Assembly (NCBI GenBank): GCA_959347315.1
Contig: OY365806.1
Span: forward strand, 50,266,842-50,330,841
Direction of reading: 5' to 3'
Source of the DNA: Bimastos eiseni
Lineage: Eukaryota; Annelida; Clitellata; Crassiclitellata; Lumbricidae
DNA length: 64,000 nt
Shown: piece by piece, positions 23,667 to 34,765 of the stretch
How positions within the stretch are numbered: position 1 is the first letter of the stretch
How the letters are laid out: each line of letters opens with the position of its first letter
The notes under the pieces: generated by a model
The model's database searches: none
Seen by the model: only the letters and a program-made list of their open reading frames with translations
Told to the model about the DNA's origin: nothing
Position numbers and translations under genes: made by a program

Positions 23667-25246
23667 ACTGTGAGGTGTGCTTTTGAAATCCGTGCATACA
23701 ATACAAGAGCGTTTTCCAAACTGTGTTCCACTGAAGACAAGGATATTTGTGTTATTATTTCTCAAATCTAGGCCTAAACCTATAATTGTCTGCATTCTCA
23801 AGCGTTTTTACCTACAACAAAACGTTGTGTGAGAATTATCTTGTTATATCTCCACTTTTTTTAGAAAATGCGTTTAGAGTTGATAGGTAGCGGGCAATAT
23901 GTTTTCTTTCTTCAGTTTAAATAAATAAGAGATATGGTCGACATGTTGTTTTAAAGATATTCATCAAAGACTAACTTTCGTATCTCCAGACACGTTTATC
24001 GTACCACCAGAGTTATATGGTTTGCACGGTATAGCAGTGTCTATTTTGGATAAATGCCAAGATAATTCTCACGCGACACTTTCCCGCCAAAATGTTGAAA
24101 CTCGTTTATCTCGGAATTTTCGATTTTTTAGATACGGCAAGATAATTCTCTGGTGACGAAAATATGTTTAGTTTTTGACAGGGTTCTGCCCAAAAAATTA
24201 AGATCATAAGGGTTCCAAGGCCAAAAAAGATTGGGAAACGCAGCAATGCAATACATTATTAGTCTAAAATTGATCCTGGAGTCAGTCCCTAAGGAAATGC
24301 CCATCAACTTAATGAGTTAGCAACTGACTTAGGACCTAATTACTTAGTTGCCTAAGTTCTACTGATAATGGTCAGAGCCTGCTGCTAGTCTGACATTGAC
24401 TTTGGAATGTGCATCCTGTTCAAATCCTCTCTGTTGTAGGCTGGACTTGATCATCAAAACTGGAAATTCATTGCACAAATAAATTAAGCCAGAACATAAC
24501 TTTAACTTCACTGGCTTTACTACTGTTGGTCTTGTTGAGTTGTGACTTACACCTTATAGAGAACTGTTCTTCCCTCATCGACTGTTGATGTCTTCATCAA
24601 ATCTACACCAGGAAATTATCTACACAGACATCCGCATAGATAATTGAAAAACCCAGAATTCTTACCGACCACTGAATTGGTGATTTTCAAACTCTAGATA
24701 AACTGTCAGACACCAGGGTACTAGAAGGACTGCTTCTTCCTACACAGTCATGAACTCTTTCTCCAGCTCCGGTCATCTCCATCCATAGTCATAAGAAGTT
24801 CCTGTGTGATGTGATATCTAGTTGGGGTGAAGGCATATCTGAAAAATGTTGTCGCCGGTCCATTGACCATTGACATAAGGTAGCGACTGTTGGGCTAAAA
24901 ATGTGGGAGATCTGGTCCAGGAAAGACAGCAAGTAAACAAGATAGTTATTCGGCTTATTCTCATATAGTCCCAAAGAAATGGAGTGTAAGTACATGTATG
25001 TATGGAAATCCAGACATGAACAGGCTCAACAAGAAGTTTCTACCCTACTTGTCAATAAATTAATATTTTATTACAGCCATCCAGCTGTGTGTTGCACTGC
25101 ATTAAAATACTTACAGTCTTAGATCATAAATAGATTACACCAGTGTTAAATAAATTGCATCACATAAGATTGTATTGCATTAGACTACATTCCATTGCAT
25201 TGGTATTGGATGACATTAGATGACATTGGATGACATTATGTTGCAG

Positions 25247-25534
25247 AGAATGCCTACATCATGGTGCCTCCTAAGAACACGACTTCCCTTGAAGGAACGC
25301 GGGTGAAGTTGAGTTGCCAGGCGCAGGCCTTCCCAAACAACATCAGCTTCCAGTGGTTTCGTGACGGAGTCGACGTCTATCTCGTGACGGGGCTGATGAA
25401 TCGAGCGGGTGTCTATGCCGACGGCAGTTTCATCATCAGCAGCGTCATTCGAGAGGACACAGGGTGGTACAGGTGTCAGCCGTCCAACGGCCTTGGACCA
25501 CCGCCTGAAGCCGAGGCCTTCCTCAACGTCACCT
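25247..25534 (+). CDS. tutl/IGSF9: Exon: Ig-like domain 3 of a Turtle/IGSF9-family adhesion receptor
   Basis: The exon encodes a 96-residue immunoglobulin domain. Acceptor TTGCAG|AG and donor ACCT|GTTAGT are both phase 1. After the junction Glu it reads NAYIMVPPKNTTSLEG, then VKLSCQAQAFPNNISFQWFR (first Cys, core Trp), DGSFIISSV and GWYRCQPSNGLGP (second Cys). The 'PPxN.T', 'CQAxAxPxNxxxxW' and 'YxCxPSNxLG' signatures are those of Ig3 in the IGSF9/Turtle family and distinguish it from generic Ig proteins. Possible N-glycosylation sites are NTT, NIS and NVT. The last base (T) joins AC of the next exon to make TAC (Y), rebuilding the family's Y-[PF]-[AP]-R-V linker to Ig4. Confidence 0.93.
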
Positions 25535-28199
25535 GTTAGTACATCATCGTATTCCGCTTTCACAAGTGTCGTGCTTACTGCTATTATTATTCATTGTATT
25601 GCTGTTTCAGTCATCATTGTTTTATCTGATTGGGTCTCGGGTTAATTGAAAAGGATATGAGATAGCAATTGCCCTCACGAATTAAAAACTTAAATTAAAA
25701 AACAAGATTTAAAAAGCTTAGATTTAAAAAATTTGATTTAAAAATTTGATTGAAAAATAAAGTTTTCTATGTACTAATGATTGGCACTACTTCCACCACC
25801 ACTTGTACTTCTACTATATGATTATTACCACCATCATCGTCATTTATTTATCATTTAAATGAAAACTCCCAAGACATTTAGCAGCTTTTGCTGACACTAT
25901 CAATGACATCTCAATGTTTTAGTTAGACCTATTTCTTCAGTGTTACCTGTCACAAAGGGAGAACTGTGCTGTAGATAAGATGCTGTAGATTGGCTTAACC
26001 CAATTACTTGATCTTAACCCAATTAGTTACCTACTGTTGAAAGACATTTCAGGTGACCACATTAATGTCTGCTTGAAGTTTGGATGTGAGTTTGTATGAG
26101 TTGCCTTCTATGCAGTAAAAAAGTTGTCAAGGCTAGTCATCTTATCTGCTTGCTGAACGACATGTGCCAGAGGTAGTTCGATGATTAAGGTCTTGATGAT
26201 CTCGATAATCCCCGTTCGGTCGCTCTCTGCCGAAGTTGCTGCTATCCACGCTGGCCACATAAACAATGACACTCATGGTGGCAGTGTGCAGAAGTAGCTC
26301 TTTTTATCTGCCACATCATTCCACATAATTATGGAGACCTGAAGAATGTTGGCACAGGTTTGCCACTCCTGAGAAAAAAAATCTGTTGCTTTAGACAACC
26401 AAAATGCAACCATTGTTTGAAACTTCTTCAACTGACTCCTTGCTCTCTAGTTTTCTTCCAGTACTGTCTTCCCCTTCATAAACTGGATACAATAAAACGG
26501 ACATTAAGCATAGCTGATTGTGAATGGAAAGGAAATCACTTCAAATGGATGACGCCAGCGTTCCTGAATAGCGACGAAGGAAGACATTTAGTTTCAATTA
26601 CCTTTTTTGCTTGGCACTACTCTTTTGTGCATGAGAGATGATATTTAATAGTAATGAGAATGGTAATATTCGTAATAATAATATTAACAAATGATAATGA
26701 TGCTAATATGACATTAGCCTGAGGCAGTTATCAGTTAATAAATATATAAACATATTTACTCACTTATTCTGTGTCTGTATCAACAAACATACAGAAGTTG
26801 AAGGACATATTGGCCATAATGGCACTTTTTCCATACCAGTTATATTGCTTGGAAATATTATTTATCAATTTTGCATGAAGCCAGGATATTCAAACATCAG
26901 ACCCAAAGGTCAGAGTCTAGAGTGTTGACTAGTTATGCCAGTTTGACTTATTCACCAGACGGGTCTTATACGTAACTCTGCTGAAATGCCAGGGGACTAG
27001 ATTGGTCGAAAAATGATCAAATATTCATGAGCTGCACCAATATCTCGGAAGATTATGATGGCTTTCGTCTTCATTATGCGCCATATTTCTCGGTGCATGT
27101 AGCAGAAGTTAAACCGGGAACAACACATCGGGTTTCGGGTTAATTGAAAAGGATATGACATCGACTGAATACATAAATGATGTAAAGCTGAAAATCATAT
27201 AGGGTATATTGTATGCTTGAATGTAATCAGGATTGTGTAGGCCTATAAATATTTATTTGGTATGTTTTTAAGAACCTCAAATTGTCGATTAGTGAGGACA
27301 ATTGAAAAGAGAGAAAGGAAGACGAGTGGCAGAAGGAGGCCGTATCAGTTTCCAATGCATAGGCATTGTTTGTGCAGGTGGCTTGGTGCAATGTTGTCTG
27401 TTCTTCAGAGAAATGTCATTGATTTCACACTCTGCCAGATGTGAATATTCATGCACTATAGAGAAGAAGAACTAATCTCAACTTTCCCAGAATCTATCAT
27501 TTGAGTCGAGTGAACAAAAGAGTCTTGTGGTGGAACTGAAAATGTGTCAGGAAGAGTACCATGAATATTATATGCATTTCTTTTCATTTGCATAGATATT
27601 TGAGTTTTTGATGAGTTGACGAATCGTTGCTTTTGTTTTGTGCACTTCAATTCCAACTGAAAACTGGAAGTAACCGACCAATGAGCTAATGTAACATTTT
27701 TGACTGTGATAAAGAGTAAAACAACAAAATATGGAAATGTTGCAATGGAGAACAAACACAACAAAAACACAACAATGCAACTCTTACGTCAATGAGTTTC
27801 AAGTGGAACAATGTTGAAATGTGTTTGTGGTTTGTGACATTATGTCCCTCTCCAGAAAATTCAGGCTTAATTATGTAAAACAGTGATTGACAGTATTAAT
27901 AATGATAATTGTAATTTTTGTAAAATTTCAAACTGACAAACTGCAATTTGATAATATGGTTACAAACAGGGTATGAAGGAAGGATAACAAGTCATTACAA
28001 GAGTTGAATTTAAATGTTGGCAGCCATACCAGGCACCTATTACGTTATGCATTTAATTTTAACCTATGTCGCCACCTAGTGAAAGGAAGATTATAGTAGA
28101 CCATACGAAGGATGCGGGTTCCAAACTCAGTAGTAGATTACACTTTACACTTTCTGAGATGGTTTGTTCTCGGTCTCATCCCGGAGACCAAAACGCCGT

Positions 28200-29110
28200 T
28201 GTTTGTTTTCTTAGTTTTTCCTAGGTTTTGATCTTGTTTTGAAGTTCCAAGTTCTCAGTGTGATCTCGAGAGATAGGCAAATGTCTTCATTTCATTTTGG
28301 TCTTGTTGTCAACAACTCCTGGTCATCCCTGATGTATGCTATACATGTGTGCATATTGTAACATCCTACTTCTAGTTCTAGGGCAATTCGTCGCAGGACA
28401 ATTCGTCGCAGGACAATTCGTCGCGGTCAATTATAATATGAAAAACGATTGTAAACGCTTCATTGAACAGCCATGCAAATGCACTACAATATGAGAACTG
28501 AAACATCATACTAGACTGTCAAGTTTTAAAACTATTTTTAGGCCTAATATCAAGTTTTAATGGAATATATACACTCTAATAGGGCTTATATGAAATCCTG
28601 AAGGTAGGCCTACTTTAATCTATCACATTGTCAACTAAAAGTTAGTAATTTAAAAAAAAATTCTCTTCAAAATCGTTCAACTTTTAGTAAATCGTTACGA
28701 TGGGTTCACTGTTTAATCCATTAAATCGACAAGAGCTAACTACCCGGCATTGACACCATAGATGCACTGAAATTTACTGCAACGAATTGTCCGCGTCGAA
28801 TTGTCCATTTTTCTCCGTCGAGTTGTCCGCGCCGAATTGCCCTTCGACGAATTGTCCATGACAAATTGTTCGCGACGAATTGTCCGGTCACCCCTACTTC
28901 TACCTTCAAGAAATGCCTCAAAACTCAATGTTTATCATTGGCCCTCTTTCTTAGTTTTCTTAGGTTTTGATCTTGTTTTGAAGTTCCAAGTTCTCAGTGT
29001 GATCTCGAGGGATAGGCAAATGTCTTCATTTCATCTTGGTCTTGTTGTCAACAACTCCTGGTCATCCCTGACATGTGCTATCCGTGTGTAATTATTGTAA
29101 CAAACTACTC
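28200..29110. repeat. Direct duplication of a ~165-bp repeat around an insertion
   Basis: Copy A (about 28208-28365) and copy B (about 28955-29110) share AGGTTTTGATCTTGTTTTGA, GAAGTTCCAAGTTCTCAGTG, GGCAAATGTCTTCATTTCAT and CAACTCCTGGTCATCCCTGA. Between them are the foldback-like element and a linker, GCCTCAAAACTCAATGTTTA, that also occurs inverted near 29935-29960. The block therefore belongs to a repeat present at least three times here. Confidence 0.85.
28375..28892. mobile_element. Foldback-like element with iterated GGACAATTCGTCGC ends
   Basis: The left end carries three tandem GG(A/G)CAATTCGTCGC units (28381-28430). The right end carries six or more inverted, degenerate units, (G)CGACGAATTGTCC-like (28778-28886). 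The core between is AT-rich with no coding frame. The sequence CCTACTTCTA occurs immediately outside both ends (28365-28374 and 28893-28902) and is a likely 10-bp target duplication. The architecture resembles the GTCAATTGATCCCC element at 3970-5335. Confidence 0.7.
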
Positions 29111-29517
29111 TTGCTCAGGTTCCTTAATGTATGACCTATTGATTGAAATCACGATCTATTGTAAAGGTGAAACATCTTTCTAAACAGAGCATCAATATAC
29201 AGTCACTTCTTTCAGACAAGACTGCCTTTGTGCATTGTGCTCCTTGTCTTTGGTTTTGATCAACTATCAGATGCATTGCAATGAATACAATTAAGGATCT
29301 TCTAACTAAATACATTAAGAACACCTATGCATCATGGACTCAAAGATACGGACACAGGGATGGGCCACCATCCCCTTGTCACAACCTGAAGAACCTTTTA
29401 TGATTCCTCAGATGTCAGTAACAATTTCTTATTACCCTTTGTGATCCCCAGATGTTCATAATTTCCTTATCCAGACATTCCGTCATCTGCATCATCTCCA
29501 ACCATATAGTAGCACAT

Positions 29518-29574
29518 AACAATATATATACATGTGCATATGTATATGTATATACACATATATGTGTGTATATA

Positions 29575-29602
<28 letters not shown>
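29518..29602. repeat. TA/TG-rich microsatellite
   Basis: Iterated ATATATACATGTG and TATATATATATA units over about 85 bp. Confidence 0.9.
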
Positions 29603-29605
<3 letters not shown>

Positions 29606-30329
29606 GTGCAAAGTAGCTTGCAATGGTCTTGTTATGGATGCTATCAAGTGAGGCCATGACATTCATGATTCACACCGCATGCAGTTGCCAACTGTGCACA
29701 TAACTCGACCAGTTGGTTGGATGAACATTATAGGAGGGCTGAATACATGGCAGACATATCATAGCTAAACAATCTCTCTTCAATGGCATAATACATACAG
29801 CAAAGACAGTCGCCTGAGTTACTCCGATTGCTTTATAGTCTGATTATTAGGCCTACATACATTTTTAACAAGCGCAGAAATGCAAATCGTAGGTTAGGCA
29901 TTCACCTGTTGTTGTCCAGATGATTGAGAGCCAATGATAAACATTGAGTTTTGAGGCGTTTCTAGAAGGTAGAGACAGAGTTTGAGCATCGAAGAAACCT
30001 TGTTTGGTTCAACTCCTTTGGGACACAACAGGGAATAGCCGAGAGACAATGACAGTACTACATCAATGCTTGATCTTATCCATAGTTAGACATGTCCCTT
30101 GTGTGGCTCTATAGGTCTGATCATATGATCTAGCATTTTTATGAAATGAATTCTTTGTGGGCGAATAGTGACAAATAAGATCCCTCTCTATGTGCTTTCA
30201 ACAGCCGCCTACAACTGACTGAATTAGGCTGTAGACGACTCTGTCTGTTGTGACTTTAACATCATAGGCTAGAGGCGACATCTGCTTCATGCATACATGT
30301 GAACTCCTCTGCATCCGACCCATGCTTGA

Positions 30330-30545
30330 CTTTTAAACTGTTTCTGTCATTACTACCTCCATTGTCTACTCCAAGCTTAATCACTGTAATTCCATTTTTC
30401 TGAACCAAATTTAGCATCTGCACGGCCATCGTGATTTATGCATATGCTCAATTCCTCCACCAATCTTTCTTCTCAGCCACCATTATCTGCACGAAACTCC
30501 TTTGTCACTCTACAGGCCTTCCACTCCAAATTAAAATGTCCTAAC
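30330..30545 (+). mobile_element. LINE C-terminal remnant
   Basis: A frame near 30340-30410 reads VITTSIVYSKLNHCNSIFLN, matching the 'YSxLDYCNSLxxNLP' thumb block of L2/CR1-type LINEs. The downstream reading is broken and no other domain is recognisable. Confidence 0.65.
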
Positions 30546-30934
30546 GCCCCCCCCCCCCACTCAAAGCATTTTTCTCTGATCCATCCACCCCCTTGCCTTC
30601 CAATCTGTTGCAATTACGATTTGCTGTTGACTTGCTAGCAATGACACACTGAGTGCATTTGGTGCATGGGGGGGGGCTCAATGGCCGTTCAGAAGGTCTG
30701 TGTGTGTGTGAGTGTGCAAGATGGCCATGCTCTGATGACGTCCACGATCCACCCTTTACACAGATCCATAAGTAAAACTTAAAAACTTGGAATGAATTCA
30801 CTTGAGGATCTGTTGGATGAGAAACAGACACACCCGACACTTCATCCATTAGTCGATGATACTTCTACAAAAAAGAATCTGTATTGGAGGATGCATTTTA
30901 ATATCTCAGATCAATTGGCTGTCTTTTGGTCTTC

Positions 30935-30945
30935 TGTGTCTGTTA

Positions 30946-30984
<39 letters not shown>

Positions 30985-30987
30985 CAC
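30935..30987. repeat. (TCTG)n microsatellite
   Basis: About 12 tandem TGTC/TCTG tetranucleotides. Confidence 0.95.
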
Positions 30988-31254
30988 TCTTCTGCAATTG
31001 AACATTTTCATCTGTGACGAATTTGAGCTTCAAATAAACCATCTGTCAGCTTTTCTCTCTGTGGGTCTTTTTTCTGTCTGTATTTTTGGTCTCTTTGGGC
31101 TCAACCTGACTCAATACTTAAGCAGTCTTTTTGGCCAATCAGAGGATTAAGAGAGATTTGTAAATGATGGCAGATTGATCCAAAGCTCCATTGGAATCAG
31201 TCTTCAACTAGCCAAAAGGGCTAATTAGCCACTGAACATAGTCATTGTTTAGCA

Positions 31255-31385
31255 ACTCCCCAGAACCATCGAGGCCAAGCCACCAAGGCCAAACCACCAA
31301 GGCCAAACTACCAAGGCCAAGCTATCAAGGCCAGGCCACAAAGGCTAAGCCACCAAGACTAAGCCACCAAGACTGCTGGATTGAA
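31255..31385. repeat. ~15-bp CCAAGGCCAAACCAC minisatellite
   Basis: Eight or so copies of ACCAAGGCCAA(A/G)CC-like units, with later copies degraded to CAAGACTAAGCCAC. A short in-frame peptide of TKAKLPRPSYQGQ type is a repeat artefact. Confidence 0.85.
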
Positions 31386-31624
31386 CCTTGTGTTTACCTT
31401 TCATCGTATGACTATCTCATGGCAGCTTTTGACTGCATTTGAAAGCTTTTCTTGGACTTTATTTACCCAATTTTGGATTTATCTCAGAAAAGTTACTTAA
31501 TATAAAAATGTTAATGGTAAATATAAGATGTTCTGCTCTATTGTTGTGATATATCACATATATAGTGATTCTGATCTACTTTCCTTGTGATTGGGCCTTG
31601 TGGTATCTCAGTCTTCCATCTGCA

Positions 31625-31989
31625 TAAATAAATACACACATACATACACACATACATACATACATACACACACATACATACACACACATACATGCACACA
31701 CATACATGCACACACATACATGCATACATACACACACATACATATATACATACATACATACATACATACAGACACATATATGCATACATACACACATATA
31801 TACATACATGCATACATAGATACACACATACATACATACACACATACATACACACACATACATGCATACATACACACACATACATGCATATATACACACA
31901 CATACATACACACACATACATATATACATAGATACACACATATATACATACATGCATACATACATACATACACACACATACATACATAC

Positions 31990-32024
<35 letters not shown>

Positions 32025-32090
32025 TACATACACACACACATACATACATACATGCACGCGCACACATACATGCATGCAGGCATGCATAGG
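31625..32090. repeat. ACAT/ACAC compound microsatellite (~460 bp)
   Basis: Continuous ACATACATACACACAC-type sequence with interspersed ATGC and TATA units. All frames on both strands are open for long distances because the repeat has no stop codons, so the long predicted peptides (HTYTHT..., MYVCVC...) are not genes. Confidence 0.97.
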
Positions 32091-32239
32091 GTTCGGGTTG
32101 CAGCTCTACTTATCTAATAATTTGGGGACATTGCCAGGACCTATAGGACTATTGGCCGGATTGGGCTTAGCCATTGTTTGGCCATTTGTCCGAGCAGTCA
32201 GGGCCACTTAACCACTTGACTTAGCCACTGTTTAGGCAT

Positions 32240-32770
32240 TAGCCATGCAGAGCCAGTCGACGTAACGCAGGTCTTTTTCCGCTGCTACCCGATGAGCGGG
32301 CTGAGTGGCTGGACATGTTCGCTTGCGCTCTGATCGTCACAGCCGAACCGCGACACAGCCATCCGTCACTGTCTTTTATCTGGCTGGCAGCAGCAGCAGC
32401 AGCAGGATGAGGATGAGGAGTAGCAGCATCCGACTGTGGGGGTGCATAGCCAACAGGCCTGATGCTGCTGATGCTGCAGTTGTTGGACGTCGTTCGATGG
32501 TGGTGGCTGATCGATGAAGCCGTCGTCGTCCGTGGCTTTGTGCCATCGTAATAATGCAAACAGGCTGTTGGCGACATATGTCGGGCGGGCCCCGTCTGCG
32601 CCCGCCTTGCAGCCCTCAGGCCCACCGCAGTCCATCCGTCCGTCCGTCCGTCCATTTGGCCGACTGATCGAGCAGCGGCGACCGATAGATATACGATAGG
32701 ACGCTCGTCTTCGGCGAATGATCGAGGGAAAGACAAGGCGCGGATGGAGAACATCATTGCCTGGAACTGA
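32240..32770. other. CpG-rich block within the intron
   Basis: About 500 bp rich in CpG (CCGTCGTCGTCCG, GGGCGGGCCCCG, TCCGTCCGTCCGTCC) in otherwise AT-rich, CpG-poor intron. It includes a CAGCAGCAG run near 32388 and a TCCG tetranucleotide run near 32632. A 209-codon open frame exists on the minus strand and shorter ones on the plus strand, but none shows a recognisable domain and the composition explains their openness. A CpG-island-like regulatory region or unannotated 5' exon is possible. Confidence 0.4.
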
Positions 32771-33224
32771 CAAACAGTCGTATCTACTACTTTGTCATGG
32801 AAACTCAGGGATTCTAATGCACGTACAATGAGGATTGGAAAATGCCGGAGGGAAAACGTTGCTTGCATTCAAGATTAAAATTACTAAGACTCTGAAATCA
32901 TTGAAGTGGTTTAGAGCTGACACCTGTTTCAGATGATGCTGGTACTCATTTCAGGTATTCAATGTAATTAGCATCAATGTTGTTAACAAGAATGCTTAAT
33001 TTCTTTCTGGATACATGAATATGCTATGTACAACATATCTTGGTTAGCAAGAATTGAATGTCAGAAGGTCAAACTGCAGAAATCATGAACAAGAACTTTG
33101 TTCAGTTATTAATGGACCTTCTGATTGCAACGGAGCTAACTTTTATTGTAAAAACAAAGAACAATTGAGTTATACAACCTGAAGCATTTCAACATTATCT
33201 CAAGGCTGGTGTGTGTGTGTGACA

Positions 33225-33285
33225 GTGTGAGGAACAGAGACAGAGACAGTCAGAGACAGACAGACAGACAGACAGAGAGGATGTC
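33225..33285. repeat. (GACA)n-type microsatellite
   Basis: GAGACAGAGACAGTCAGAGACAGACAGACAGACAG-type short tandem repeats, preceded by a GTGTGTGT run. Confidence 0.9.
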
Positions 33286-33975
33286 TCTCAATGTTGAATG
33301 GTTGGAGTGTAAATTAAAATGAGCTGGTTCCCTGCACTTGGCTTTAGAGCAGCGCTTTAGGAATTTGGAGTGTTTGATTATGAATGCAACTCTGGAAAAT
33401 CTTGAACCGTTACACAATTATAGTCCATCGGTGTTTTTGGTGGTCAATGTAGGCGAGGATTCAATGTGAAATGTGATCAACGTTTAAATGGATGTGGCTG
33501 GGATTGGAGAAACCTGTTCATCCAGCGCAGTTTTCATTAACTGTTTGAAACAATTAAGATTGATGGAGCATGTCAGAGAACATTGGAATTGTTTCATAAA
33601 ATGTGCAGACAAAACAAATTCATTTAATTGCCAGAACGAAAGGGATGCTGACACAGCTGCAACTGAATTTACATAGGCAGTCAAGCTTCCTTTTATTATA
33701 CGATTTCGATTGCATAATCGGGGACAACAGGACTTTATGTAAAACACGGATACAGAACAGTTTGTACGAAGTGCTTCTTGACTTGTGGCAGAATTTTAGT
33801 ATGACAAGTCAGTTGATGCAATGAAAAAAATAGGAATGTTTCATGGAGCAGCGTATGGTGAATTGTAGAAGGAAAGCTCATCGACATCAGAGGAAAGTTA
33901 ATACCTTCTTTAATGTAAGGTTGTGCATCAAGAATTGCAGGAACACAAGTTACGAGCAGTCAGAAGAAAGCACAA

Positions 33976-33977
33976 TG

Positions 33978-34032
<55 letters not shown>
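33976..34032. repeat. (GAT)n microsatellite
   Basis: About 18 consecutive GAT trinucleotides. Confidence 0.97.
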
Positions 34033-34379
34033 AATGTCTGTAAGCTTATTCTAGGAAGGCAGCGAAAATGTCCAAGGTGTGTCTATGGCACAAAATATTT
34101 ATTAAATTTCGCATCAGAGTGCCTTAATAAGTATGGGTGTGGTGAATCAATGGAACTTTCTCAACGGAACAATCGGATTTTACGCTCAACAATGACACAT
34201 GGATGAAAGACTTTAAAAAATGGTTCAGAGAATCGACGATCAAAGAACTGTAAGAGGAAAATAATTGCGAACGTAATTCAAACTGGTCGTCGTCGTCATC
34301 GCAGAGAGATTTGGAAAATAAAGGAAATTATGTGCGTCTGGCTGCGCAGCGGCTGACTTATTGATTAAGAAATCTTTCG

Positions 34380-34644
34380 GTCTTTATCGGTGCTGCGTTT
34401 ATTGTGCATCGTGCTGCTGCTGCTGCGGGCGCCGTATAGGCTGCAGAAGAGGAGACAAACCAAGGATTAATTCTCCTCCTCTTCCTCCTGTCGAGATGCT
34501 CCCACCGACGCCGATGAAGCACACCAGACGATCATAACGATCCGAGTCATTTTTCGCGAGCGCCTGGCTACACGCACGTGTTCGCGTGGGGCACCAACTC
34601 TTGCAGGCCACTCACTCGTGCGCTGCCTTCGCCCATCAACGAAT
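34380..34644 (+). promoter_or_regulatory. Candidate internal promoter/5'UTR upstream of the Ig4 exon
   Basis: From about 34480 to 34800 I count roughly 33 CpG dinucleotides, a density seen in few other places in the window. The block immediately precedes an open frame that runs without a stop from 34471 into the Ig4 exon. A TATA-like GTATAGG lies near 34432. A short upstream open frame starts at ATG 34496. Elsewhere the exons themselves are CpG-richer than the introns, but here the CpG-rich zone extends about 300 bp upstream of the acceptor. Promoter activity is inferred only. Confidence 0.35.
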
Positions 34645-34765
34645 ATGAAAGCGCGGGAGTCGTCTTGGCAACGGAGTCTTCTGTGCATGTTCAGAGACGA
34701 AGGAGGGGTACGACTGATGCAGCTGCTAGCGTGGCCTACGGTTCTGTTGTGGCTTGTCGTTTCAG
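34645..34765 (+). CDS. Candidate alternative first coding segment with signal peptide, continuous with the Ig4 exon
   Basis: In-frame ATGs occur at 34645 (A at -3 and A at +4, best context), 34687 and 34717, and no stop separates them from the Ig4 exon at 34766. The last 16 residues before it, MQLLAWPTVLLWLVVS, form a hydrophobic core with V at -3 and S at -1 before DFPRV, the layout of a cleavable signal peptide. Basic and acidic residues (FRDEGGVR) precede it. If transcribed from the CpG-rich block upstream, this would give a membrane isoform starting at Ig4. The alternative is that this is only intron: the same bases form the polypyrimidine tract and CAG acceptor of the Ig4 exon, and T-rich tracts tend to encode Leu/Val/Phe. 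The two readings are not exclusive. Confidence 0.35.

Larger units (their letters stand above)
10308..25246 (+). other. Intron between Ig2 and Ig3 exons (14.9 kb)
   Basis: The largest intron in the window. It contains LINE fragments (10740-11805, 16310-17400, 17640-18050, 22670-23216), an RTE-like RT (21186-21880), a deleted mariner, two hAT elements and several simple repeats, each listed. Positions 11900-15360 are AT-rich with nothing I recognise, apart from CACTCATTCA-like iterations near 12230-12350. Positions 18290-18870, 21900-22590 and 23680-25240 likewise show no recognisable gene. Confidence 0.8.
25535..34765 (+). other. Intron between Ig3 and Ig4 exons (9.2 kb)
   Basis: Contains a foldback-like element and a duplicated host repeat (28200-29110), LINE remnant (30330-30540), several micro/minisatellites (29520-32085), a CpG-rich block (32240-32770) and, at its 3' end, the CpG-rich candidate alternative promoter/first exon. 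Positions 25680-28120, 29130-29510, 29980-30330 and 32780-33970 show no recognisable gene or element apart from a GACA repeat near 33240. Confidence 0.8.

Noticed and set aside
31538..32211. Open frames of 160-206 codons on both strands
   Set aside because: All lie in an ACAT/ACAC microsatellite that has no stop codons; composition is only H/T/I/Y or M/Y/V/C.
32239..32868. Minus-strand 209-codon frame
   Set aside because: No recognisable domain. The G+C-rich, CpG-rich composition explains its openness, and overlapping frames are open too. Kept only as a CpG-rich block.
34618..34644. Start codon at 34618 (GTG)
   Set aside because: Eukaryotic initiation at GTG is not expected; ATGs at 34645, 34687 and 34717 are the realistic candidates.
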